NCBI GenBank assembly: GCA_051656645.1
Contig: JBOGCH010000034.1
Span: forward strand, 1 to 23,926
Length of the DNA stretch: 23,926 nucleotides
From: JBOGCH01 sp051656645
GTDB lineage: Bacteria; Bacteroidota; Bacteroidia; Bacteroidales; Marinifilaceae
Direction of reading: 5' to 3'
Each line of letters opens with the position of its first letter. The first letter of the stretch is position 1. This document shows positions 1-7,037 of the stretch, in pieces. The position numbers and the translations under genes are program-made. The notes under the pieces were generated by a model. The model was not told where the DNA came from. It did not search any database and was given only the letters and a program-made list of their open reading frames with translations.

Positions 1-26
1 ATTCATTTAGTTCAATTTTTTAATCT

Positions 27-740
27 CTACTCTACATAAAACATCCGTTTAGTCATTCCGCCATCTACTACTAAATTTACCGCATTCACAAAATCATTCT
101 CCTTATTGGCAAGAAATAGCGCAGCGTTAACAATATCGCGCGGAATACCAACTCTACCTGAGGGATGTTGTTTATGGTCGGCTTCCGTCAATTTATCATA
201 ATCGTGTGTTTGAATCCAACCCGGACTAATGGCATTAACTGTTATTGGCGTATTGGATAGTGACACTGCGAGCGTGTTAGTTAGAGAAATTAGAGCGCCC
301 TTGGATGCTCCATACGCTTCCCAACCGGCTTCATTCTGATTCCATCTGGTTGATGCGATATTAATAATCCGTCCATACCTCTCTCCCTCATTGGCCTTCA
401 CCATCTCCTGACAACATATTAATGCGCCACGCACATTAACGTCCATAATCGCATCAAACTCGTCCATGGTAAGCTGGTTTATGCATTTGTTGAAATGCGC
501 AATTGCGGCATTGTTTATCAACACATGTATTGCCCCGTATTGTTTCGTTATTTCCTGAAACGCACTACGCACAGAAGCTTCATTGCTCAAGTCCGTTTGT
601 ATAAATTCAACACCTTTGGGTAATGCCTCATGTTTTTCTATGTCCAAGGCAACTACTCTATAATTGTTTAAAAAAAATCCCTGACACAAATGCCAACCTA
701 TGCCGCCGGTCCCTCCTGTTATTACACATAATGGTTTCAT
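27..740 (-). CDS. SDR-family NAD(P)-dependent oxidoreductase
   Basis: A 237-residue classical short-chain dehydrogenase/reductase, close to the usual length of about 250. The dinucleotide-binding glycine motif TGGTGGIG is at residues 8-15, and an Asp at 33 after the second strand (ALDIE) suggests NAD rather than NADP. NNAA at 76-79 is the structural motif, and S130, Y143 and K147 (YGASK) form the catalytic set. The C-terminal NLVVDGGMT stretch is the usual 'xDGG' ending. The protein is cytosolic, with no signal peptide. The substrate cannot be read from the sequence; these enzymes act on alcohols, sugars, 3-oxoacyl groups or polyols. It begins 24 bp after the M20 amidohydrolase stop and is probably the last gene seen of that minus-strand operon. 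The family is certain; the substrate is unknown. Confidence 0.93.
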   Translation of the reverse strand: MKPLCVITGGTGGIGWHLCQGFFLNNYRVVALDIEKHEALPKGVEFIQTDLSNEASVRSAFQEITKQYGAIHVLINNAAIAHFNKCINQLTMDEFDAIMDVNVRGALICCQEMVKANEGERYGRIINIASTRWNQNEAGWEAYGASKGALISLTNTLAVSLSNTPITVNAISPGWIQTHDYDKLTEADHKQHPSGRVGIPRDIVNAALFLANKENDFVNAVNLVVDGGMTKRMFYVE

Positions 741-764
741 ATATATCCTTTTTGTTATTCATTA

Positions 765-1874
765 TTACTCAAAATATTGCAGCGCAATTCGCGTCAGCAA
801 CTCTACGCCAATTGCCAAAGCATCATCATCCGGTATCATTGACGGATTATGCAAAGGTGGCAGCTCCTTGTGGGTGGCTACGCCCAAACACCAAAATAGC
901 CCGGGAATATGTTCCGTGTAAATTGCAAAATCCTCTCCCAGCATTAAAGGCTTACTCTCTTGGAGTGTTACAATATTATTACACCACTTACTGAATTTGT
1001 CAACTAACGCACTATTGTTAATGAGTACAGGCAATCCCACCGGAGGCATATCCGGAATATATTTGCATCCATACAGTGCAGCCGATTCGGTTGCTTGTTT
1101 GTCAATAGCATTAAATAGCGACTCTCTCAACACATTGTCATGACAACGCACTGTTCCCAATACCTCTACATTGTCGGGAATAATATTATGCGCAGTTCCT
1201 CCATGTATGGACGTTATGGACAATATGGCAGGAGTACATACATTGCAATGTTTATCCACTAAGGATTGAAACCCCTGTATTGCTGCTGTTGCAGCAAGTA
1301 TTGGATTGTTAGCTAAATGAGGTGTGGCCGCATGTGCACCTTTCCCCACTATACTAAACTTTATATTATCGGACGAAGCAAAAAAGGCTCCCTTCCGTGT
1401 GCTCGCTACCCCACATGGAAGCTCGGGCGCTATGTGCTGACCAAATATTGCTTCCACTTTTCCCATTATATGAGGTAATAGTAGGCGTGCACCACCCGGA
1501 CGTCGTTCCTCACTTGGCTGAAACAATAGTAATACCTTACCCTGAAGTTGATCCTCGCATTTTTTTAATCGCAACGCGCATTCTAGCAACATAGCCATAT
1601 GCATATCGTGTCCGCAGGCATGCATAACCCCACTATTTTGTGAACAGAACCCCCTCTTTCCCTCTTCAATTATAGGCAAAGCATCCATATCTGCACGTAA
1701 AGCAATGGCTCTGTTACCACCGCCTACTTGTGCAATAATACCTGTACCTACATTCTCAAAAACAACACCGTGTACAGTTAACACACGGTTTATATATTGT
1801 TGCGTTCCCACCTCATTACCGGATAGTTCCGGATGCGTGTGAAAATAATGTCTAAAATCCTCAACCCTACCCAT
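765..1874 (-). CDS. M20D-family metallo-amidohydrolase (N-acyl-amino acid / hippurate hydrolase type)
   Basis: A 369-residue zinc or manganese amidohydrolase of the M20D (IAA-amino-acid hydrolase/hippuricase) group. Visible motifs are ALRADMDALP (58-67), HACGHD (85-90, metal ligands C87 and H89), FQPSEE (118-123, catalytic and metal Glu), H147 in GQHIAPELPCG, and LHNP with H342 near the C-terminus. There is no signal peptide, so it is likely cytosolic. The family hydrolyses amide bonds of N-acylated amino acids or small peptides. I start at the ATG at 1874, which follows the upstream lipoprotein stop TAA by one base and suggests translational coupling. An in-frame TTG at 1889 would add five residues and overlap that gene, and looks less likely. 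The SDR gene follows 24 bp later. The exact acyl-amino acid substrate is not known. Confidence 0.92.
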   Translation of the reverse strand: MGRVEDFRHYFHTHPELSGNEVGTQQYINRVLTVHGVVFENVGTGIIAQVGGGNRAIALRADMDALPIIEEGKRGFCSQNSGVMHACGHDMHMAMLLECALRLKKCEDQLQGKVLLLFQPSEERRPGGARLLLPHIMGKVEAIFGQHIAPELPCGVASTRKGAFFASSDNIKFSIVGKGAHAATPHLANNPILAATAAIQGFQSLVDKHCNVCTPAILSITSIHGGTAHNIIPDNVEVLGTVRCHDNVLRESLFNAIDKQATESAALYGCKYIPDMPPVGLPVLINNSALVDKFSKWCNNIVTLQESKPLMLGEDFAIYTEHIPGLFWCLGVATHKELPPLHNPSMIPDDDALAIGVELLTRIALQYFE

Positions 1875-1875
1875 T

Positions 1876-2946
1876 TTATTGTTTATCAATTCTACATTTT
1901 ATTAAACCAAACTCCTCATCACCACTTTTTATGCCATACTCAGCCAATTGTCCCTTTGCATCCTCATTCACTAAAAAGTAAAGGTAACCTTCCTCATCCA
2001 TGTATTTAAATGTTCCGGAAAAAACGGTCTCCCCCTCTATCTCTTTAAACCACTGCCATTGCGCATTATTCCTATTCTGTATAGCATATATAAACGGCAT
2101 TTTATCTGAATTCTGATCTTTCACTCCAAATGTCATAACCAAGTAATTCGCATTGATAACAAAACTATGCAATGCGACAAAACTACGCTCCATCAATTTC
2201 ATCATCCCTTCTGATGGGTCATTTGCCGTATAATGGCTTTCAGGAATATTCATCGACCCAAAATCAAATCGATATAAATTCTCCATCTTTCCATTACGCA
2301 CCACATTAAGCTGATTATACATAGTTTCCCGAATAAATATCTCGTCTCCCACTCGCGTCAATACCGGGAATGTCTCTCCAAAATTCATCACACTCTCATT
2401 AGATGCCATTAAAGGAGTTTTATTGCCATTTGTGTACAGTTTAGCATCACTCCGTCCATTATTATCACCTATATACAACAAATAATCATCACCAAATTTA
2501 CACGCCTTATCAAAATCATGATTCATCTTAACTCTCTTCAATAACTCACCGTTTGGCTTATAGTAATTAGCTGCTCTGTCACTTGATGAGTAAGTCACAA
2601 TACCCTCTTCATCCACATAACAATCGTTTAAAGAGCTATATTCATTTCTAGCTCTACCTAATTGCCCTATCGTATTTTTAAAATAGCCGGTCTTGTCAAA
2701 CCTGAAAATCTTTTTATGCACTACTCTATCTACAAAATAATATGAACTGTCGTCCATGTAAACTGTTATCATAGGATCAAAGCATAAGCCTTGTCCTCCA
2801 AGCGGAATATACTCAATACTATTTACTATGTCCTCAAATTGCTTCGTTTCCTTGGGATTATACACAACCGTCTCACCTAAATTACTCTCCTGTTTATACC
2901 CACAACTTGTAATCAGCAAGCATAAAATAACATAGTATTTTTTCAT
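1876..2946 (-). CDS. 6-bladed beta-propeller lipoprotein (DUF5128-like)
   Basis: A 356-residue predicted lipoprotein. The ATG at 2946 gives MKKYYVILCLLITSC, a short basic N-region, a hydrophobic core and a lipobox with the lipidated Cys at 15. A longer in-frame TTG start at 2970 would put extra residues in front and is less likely. The body matches the Bacteroidetes '6-bladed beta-propeller' family by its landmarks: YIPL (46-49), FRFDKTGYF (81-89) and GQLGRARNEY (94-103, a variant of the family's GxxGxGPGEY), followed by repeating blade-like strands. No enzymatic residues are evident; such lipoproteins are thought to be binding or scaffolding proteins at the envelope. It leads the minus-strand set with the M20D amidohydrolase and SDR. 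The family call is recognition of motifs; the ligand is unknown. Confidence 0.85.
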   Translation of the reverse strand: MKKYYVILCLLITSCGYKQESNLGETVVYNPKETKQFEDIVNSIEYIPLGGQGLCFDPMITVYMDDSSYYFVDRVVHKKIFRFDKTGYFKNTIGQLGRARNEYSSLNDCYVDEEGIVTYSSSDRAANYYKPNGELLKRVKMNHDFDKACKFGDDYLLYIGDNNGRSDAKLYTNGNKTPLMASNESVMNFGETFPVLTRVGDEIFIRETMYNQLNVVRNGKMENLYRFDFGSMNIPESHYTANDPSEGMMKLMERSFVALHSFVINANYLVMTFGVKDQNSDKMPFIYAIQNRNNAQWQWFKEIEGETVFSGTFKYMDEEGYLYFLVNEDAKGQLAEYGIKSGDEEFGLIKCRIDKQ

Positions 2947-3093
2947 TCGTAATATTTGTTTGGTTTTCAAACTTCAATATACTTCATTTTTACAAAATAA
3001 TACAGTTTATAATAATTTATTTTTATATCTATTGCCTGAAATATAATCCTTTAGGACATCATCGTATACTTAGGTATTATCATTACCCAATAT

Positions 3094-3125
3094 TTTGGAA
3101 GTTTGCTTATATTGTTCTACTTTTC
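3094..3125 (+). promoter_or_regulatory. Candidate Bacteroidetes-type promoter for the 136-aa lipoprotein gene
   Basis: TTTG at 3094-3097 (-33 element) is followed after 20 bases by TACTTTTC at 3118-3125, which matches TAnnTTTG in seven of eight positions. It lies 25 bp before the ATG at 3151. Spacing and position fit; the final G is missing, so this is a moderate call. Confidence 0.4.
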
Positions 3126-3150
3126 AAGAAACATATAAATATTAGTTATT

Positions 3151-3561
3151 ATGGTACTCAGATACATACACAAATCTAGGTTACTTATACCATTACTTAT
3201 GCTTTGCATAACCATTAGTTGTAAACAAAACAAGACCACACAAGTAGGAGGCGACAGAGATAAACATGGTTGTATTGCATCTGCCGGATACACTTGGAGT
3301 GAAGTACGCAAAGACTGCATCCGTATTTTCGAAGCAGGAACCGCCTTAAAAAATGCACAAGACACTAATGCGACACTTGCGGCATACGCCGTATTTTCGC
3401 CTGATTATACAAAGGTAGAACTGTTCCTACCTGACGTTACAAAACATGATATTCTTAACAAAGAAGGCGATTCTTGGAGCAATAAAAGATATAAACTGGT
3501 AAATAAAGACGGACACTATCAATTATTTGAAGCGGACAAATTAATTTATGAGAAAAAATAG
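3151..3561 (+). CDS. Small conserved-type lipoprotein with a two-cysteine motif, function unknown
   Basis: A 136-residue predicted lipoprotein. A basic N-region (MVLRYIHKSR), a hydrophobic core and the lipobox ITISC place the lipid-modified Cys at 24. The mature part opens with a short linker and a distinctive stretch at about 35-63: GDRDKHGC, then SAGYTWS, then KDCIRIFEAG. Cys41 and Cys56 could form a disulfide. The second half is a small beta-rich region (YAVFSPDYTKVELFLPD and later strands) ending in a charged tail. I believe similar small lipoproteins with this DxDxHGC-SAGYTWS-CIRxFExG signature are widespread in Bacteroidales, but I know of no assigned function. It is divergent from the beta-propeller lipoprotein operon and monocistronic as far as the window shows. 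Confidence 0.8.
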   Translation: MVLRYIHKSRLLIPLLMLCITISCKQNKTTQVGGDRDKHGCIASAGYTWSEVRKDCIRIFEAGTALKNAQDTNATLAAYAVFSPDYTKVELFLPDVTKHDILNKEGDSWSNKRYKLVNKDGHYQLFEADKLIYEKK

Positions 3562-3772
3562 TTGACTTGTTTAAAGTAGTTGGAGTAGATTGCACGAAAT
3601 ATTTTATACGCAACTATATTTTCTCATTTTTTAATCCTATATCTTACACTTTTTGAGTAATTTCGCATTATAATAGTGCTAATAGACAGTAAAAAACGCC
3701 AGCATTTTAAAGAGTTGGTATTTTGTATACTGCATTGCACTTTTAGAGAACAGATTATAAACGCAACTACGT

Positions 3773-4663
3773 ATGTACAGACCACCACATTTAAAACCCG
3801 GAGATAAGGTAGCGCTCATTTCGCCGGCAGGAGCAATGGATAGCAGCTATATGCCATATGCATTGACAGTGCTACAAGAATGGGGCTTGGAACCTGTAAT
3901 TGGACGTTATGCCCTTGAACAATACGGTTATTTTGCCGGTACAGATGAACAACGCCTAGCGGACTTACAGTGGGCATTGGACACAGAAGATATTCGTGCC
4001 ATTTTTTGCACAAGGGGAGGCTATGGAACATTACGTATTGTAGAACAGATTGATTACTCGCGTTTTCAAGGCACTCCAAAGTGGATTGTCGGTTTTAGCG
4101 ATATTACCGTACTACACACTAAAATTAATGCTCTCGGATTTGAAACAATACATGGTGCAATGCCTAAAACATTTAGTACAACATCCGTTACCGCTTTGGA
4201 ACGTATGCGCGAATTTTTGTTTGGCCATGTTTCCACATACAAACTTCCTTCGCATCCGCTAAATATTGTGGGGGATGTAGAAGCCGAGCTTAATGGCGGA
4301 AACCTTACAATGTTGCATGCACTTGCTCCTACGCGCATTAGATACCGTTATCCTGCTCCTATCCTTTTTATGGAAGAGATTAATGAGCAGTTATACGCTG
4401 TGGACAGAATGTTGCAATCGCTTAAATTGTCGCGAGCGTTAACACATGTTCAAGCGTTTTTATTTGGATCGTTCTCTAATATAGATGAAAGCGGTTATGG
4501 TAAAAGTTGCGCGGAGGTACTCCACGAGTTTGCGCAACCATTTAATGTACCCGCTTGTTTTAACTTTCCGGCCGGACATACGGAGGAAAACTTCCCTTTA
4601 ATTCTTGGAAGTACAATCCGATTAGCAGTAGATTCACAAGGTACGGAGATTGAATTTGTTTAA
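3773..4663 (+). CDS. ldcA: LD-carboxypeptidase (muramoyltetrapeptide carboxypeptidase, S66)
   Basis: A 296-residue serine carboxypeptidase of family S66. The enzyme removes the terminal D-Ala from murein tetrapeptides (L,D bond) during peptidoglycan recycling in the cytoplasm. The N-terminus LKPGDKVALISPAG is typical. CTRGGYG (79-85) precedes the nucleophile motif GFSDIT with S109; the catalytic Glu is E201 or E202 in EEINEQLYAVDRML, and the His is H269 in PAGHTEEN. These form the Ser-Glu-His triad known for LdcA. There is no signal peptide, as expected. It is the first gene of a four-gene plus-strand run: gldH starts 4 bp after its stop. The 211 bp upstream holds no convincing full promoter; TATTTTGT near 3729 resembles a -7 element but is one base short. 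Confidence 0.95.
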   Translation: MYRPPHLKPGDKVALISPAGAMDSSYMPYALTVLQEWGLEPVIGRYALEQYGYFAGTDEQRLADLQWALDTEDIRAIFCTRGGYGTLRIVEQIDYSRFQGTPKWIVGFSDITVLHTKINALGFETIHGAMPKTFSTTSVTALERMREFLFGHVSTYKLPSHPLNIVGDVEAELNGGNLTMLHALAPTRIRYRYPAPILFMEEINEQLYAVDRMLQSLKLSRALTHVQAFLFGSFSNIDESGYGKSCAEVLHEFAQPFNVPACFNFPAGHTEENFPLILGSTIRLAVDSQGTEIEFV

Positions 4664-4667
4664 TTGT

Positions 4668-5120
4668 ATGAGAAATTATATCCTTTTATTGTGTGTGTTG
4701 GTGAGTTGTGTGTGTGTGTCATGCCAACCAAAATCTGTTTATCATAATTACCTTGCAATGGATGACGAACAGTGGACAAGAGACATTGTCCCTGAATTCA
4801 CAGTAGTTATAGAGGAAAATGGTTATTATAATATTAACCTGCTTATGAGACATACTACAGATTATCCGATGTCTAATTTATGGTGTTTTGTAGATATTCT
4901 GCGCAAAGGCGAGACTGTGAAACGAGATACAGTAAGTGTACATGTTGCCCAGCAAGATGGCAGATGGCTAGGCACGGGAGGCGCAATTAAAACCATTGTA
5001 CAGGCATTGGATGATACTAAAATATGGTTACCGGCAGACACATTAACGGTGAAAATTACACAAGCCATGCGCACATCACCACTCTATGGGGTGCGGGATA
5101 TTGGTATTGAAATAGATTAA
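4668..5120 (+). CDS. gldH: GldH-family lipoprotein
   Basis: A 150-residue predicted lipoprotein. The ATG at 4668 is 4 bp after the ldcA stop; an in-frame TTG at 4650 would overlap ldcA and spoil the signal peptide. The N-terminus is a lipoprotein signal ending in CVSC (Cys19 lipidated). The body shows the GldH pattern: a Trp early in the mature part, RHTTDYPMSNLW in the middle, DTVSVHVAQQDGRWLGTG, and ITQAMRTSPLYGVRDIGI at the C-terminus. GldH was named from gliding Flavobacteria, where it is needed for gliding and SprB secretion. Non-gliding Bacteroidales carry homologues whose role is not settled. Its place between ldcA and trmB is probably a housekeeping operon position rather than evidence of motility. 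Confidence 0.85.
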   Translation: MRNYILLLCVLVSCVCVSCQPKSVYHNYLAMDDEQWTRDIVPEFTVVIEENGYYNINLLMRHTTDYPMSNLWCFVDILRKGETVKRDTVSVHVAQQDGRWLGTGGAIKTIVQALDDTKIWLPADTLTVKITQAMRTSPLYGVRDIGIEID

Positions 5121-5131
5121 TTAAAAAATTG

Positions 5132-5875
5132 ATGGGAAAGAATAAGTTAAAGAAATTTGCGGAGATGGACACGCTTCCCAATGTGTTCCAACCTATACAT
5201 AAGGATGTTTATAATACAGATTACCATTTAAAAGGCCGTTGGAAAACAGATGTCTTTAAAAATAATAATCCCATAGTCCTAGAAGTGGGATGTGGTAAGG
5301 GTGAATATAGCGTTGCACTTGCGCGCATGTATCCTAACAAAAACTTTATTGGTTTAGACATGAAAGGATCGCGCATGTGGCATGGTGCGAAAGAGGCTAT
5401 TACCAATGGCATAAATAATGTTGCTTTTTTGCGTACTCATGCAGAAGTGTTGGCTTCAATGTTTGAAAAGGGAGAGATTAGCGAGATTTGGATTACTTTC
5501 CCAGATCCGCAAATGAGCAAATACAAAAAGCGTCTTACTGGGACTCGCTTTTTGGGCTTATATCAAAGCGTAATGGATGGTCATGGACTAATTCATCTGA
5601 AAACAGACAGTCCATTCCTTTATGCATATACCCGAGAGATGATTAAGGAAAATGAACTACAGGTAAATGCGGATTTTGAAGATTTATATGGCGGAGGCTG
5701 TGAGGATCCTATCCTTTCTATTCAAACCTTCTACGAGAAACAGTGGCTTAGCCGCGGGAAGCTGATTAAATATCTTCAATTTATTTTACCGGATAACAAG
5801 GAACTTAAAGAGCCGGAGGTGGAGATTGAGAAGGACGATTACCACAGCCAAGCGCAATATATGGTTCCTCATTGA
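5132..5875 (+). CDS. trmB: tRNA (guanine-N7-)-methyltransferase TrmB
   Basis: A 247-residue SAM-dependent Rossmann methyltransferase that makes m7G46 in the variable loop of tRNAs. Motif I is VLEVGCGKGEYS (49-60), followed by FIGLDMKGSRM (72-82). The TrmB signature FPDPQ (123-127) continues into KKRLTGTRF, the Bacteroidetes variant of the FPDPWPKKRHHKRR motif. LKTDS (156-160) and the C-terminal FYEKQWLSRGKLIKYLQF segment complete the family pattern. I use the ATG at 5132 directly after an in-frame TTG at 5129; the start lies 11 bp after the gldH stop. It is cytosolic and 22 bp upstream of mnmA, so two tRNA-modification genes sit side by side. Confidence 0.95.
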   Translation: MGKNKLKKFAEMDTLPNVFQPIHKDVYNTDYHLKGRWKTDVFKNNNPIVLEVGCGKGEYSVALARMYPNKNFIGLDMKGSRMWHGAKEAITNGINNVAFLRTHAEVLASMFEKGEISEIWITFPDPQMSKYKKRLTGTRFLGLYQSVMDGHGLIHLKTDSPFLYAYTREMIKENELQVNADFEDLYGGGCEDPILSIQTFYEKQWLSRGKLIKYLQFILPDNKELKEPEVEIEKDDYHSQAQYMVPH

Positions 5876-5897
5876 TAACAGACTTAAAACAATATAA

Positions 5898-6974
5898 ATG
5901 AAAAGAGTTTTAATGGCAATGAGTGGTGGGATTGACAGTACAGTTGCCGCCATGTTACTAAAAGAGCAAGGATATGAGTTAGTGGGGGTTACTTACCGTA
6001 CGTTTGACAATATATCAAAAGGTTGTATGGAAAAGGAAACCGGATGTTGTAGCGTAGACTCTATTTTTGAGGCCAAGAAGATTGCTTTCGATTTTCAATT
6101 TGACCACCATATATTGGACATACGTAAAGAATTTCATGATAGCGTGATTTGCGACTTTATCAGCGAATATTTGAAAGGACGTACGCCTAACCCATGTGTT
6201 GTATGTAACTCAGACATTAAATGGGGAAAACTTATTGAAATGGCCGACGAGATGAACTGTGAGTATATTGCCACGGGACATTATGCGAGAATTGGACATG
6301 AGAATGGACGTTATTTCCTACGCCGCGGTGTAGACGAGTCAAAGGATCAGACCTATTTTCTTTGGACATTAACTCAAGAGAATTTAGCGCGCACTCTTTT
6401 TCCACTTGGCGATTTAACTAAGCCCGAGGTACGTAAAATTGCATTGGACCATGGGTATGAGAAGCTTTCTAAAAAAGGCGAAAGTCAAGAAATATGTTTC
6501 ATCCCAGACAATGATTACCGTAAGTTCTTAGTGGAGAATGTAGAAAATTATAATGAGCGCTATGGAGAAGGTAATTTTACAACAACCGATGGTAAGGTGG
6601 TAGGAAAACATAAAGGATATCCAAACTACACTATTGGCCAACGCAAAGGGCTTGGAATAGCACTTGGACAACCTATGTTTGTTGTTGAGATTAATGCAGA
6701 AACCAATACGGTTGTACTTGGCACGAAGGACGAATTAAGGGGCAAAGAGTTCTACGTTAAGCAAGTAAACATGATGAAATATGCTACTGCACCGGATGGA
6801 CTAGAAGTATTGGCAAAGATACGCTATCGCAGTACTCCGGGAAGAGCTCATTTATATCAGGAAGGTGACCGTATACGCGTGGTATTTGTTGAGTCGATAG
6901 ATTCAATTACTCCCGGCCAAAGTGCCGTTTTCTATGAAGGAGACGACGTTGTTGGTGGTGGCGTAATTGCTTAA
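5898..6974 (+). CDS. mnmA: tRNA-specific 2-thiouridylase MnmA
   Basis: A 358-residue enzyme that installs the 2-thio group on wobble U34 of tRNA-Lys, -Glu and -Gln, using ATP and a persulfide donor. The PP-loop MSGGIDS is at 8-14. The catalytic cysteine is C103 in TPNPCVVCNSDIKWG, and the persulfide cysteine is C200 in GESQEICFIPDND; these correspond to C102 and C199 of the E. coli enzyme. YTIGQRKGLGIA and the C-terminal beta-barrel ending (SITPGQSAVFYEGD) are typical. An extra cluster C43, C50, C51 (GCMEKETGCCSVD) near the N-terminus is of the kind seen in the MnmA forms of Bacteroidetes. Last gene of the ldcA-gldH-trmB-mnmA run, closed by a strong hairpin just downstream. Confidence 0.96.
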   Translation: MKRVLMAMSGGIDSTVAAMLLKEQGYELVGVTYRTFDNISKGCMEKETGCCSVDSIFEAKKIAFDFQFDHHILDIRKEFHDSVICDFISEYLKGRTPNPCVVCNSDIKWGKLIEMADEMNCEYIATGHYARIGHENGRYFLRRGVDESKDQTYFLWTLTQENLARTLFPLGDLTKPEVRKIALDHGYEKLSKKGESQEICFIPDNDYRKFLVENVENYNERYGEGNFTTTDGKVVGKHKGYPNYTIGQRKGLGIALGQPMFVVEINAETNTVVLGTKDELRGKEFYVKQVNMMKYATAPDGLEVLAKIRYRSTPGRAHLYQEGDRIRVVFVESIDSITPGQSAVFYEGDDVVGGGVIA

Positions 6975-6986
6975 AAGCAATATTAA

Positions 6987-7035
6987 AAAAAATAGAGCGG
7001 ATATGTTATTGTGTGACATATCCGCTCTATTTTTT
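6987..7035. terminator. Bidirectional hairpin terminator between mnmA and the esterase gene
   Basis: Perfect 20-bp inverted repeat: left arm 6987-7006, loop 7007-7015, right arm 7016-7035. Core TAGAGCGGATATGT pairs with ACATATCCGCTCTA. An A-run begins the left arm and a T-run ends the right arm, so it can act as an intrinsic terminator on both strands. It sits 12 bp after mnmA and 2 bp after the stop of the convergent esterase gene. Confidence 0.92.
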
Positions 7036-7037
7036 AT

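Noticed and set aside
623..994. Plus-strand ORFs overlapping the SDR and amidohydrolase genes
   Set aside because: They lie antisense to genes with intact catalytic motifs and show no recognisable domain; they are shadow frames.
3725..3740. TATTTTGT as the ldcA promoter -7 element
   Set aside because: It is one base short of TAnnTTTG and has no TTTG at the right distance upstream.
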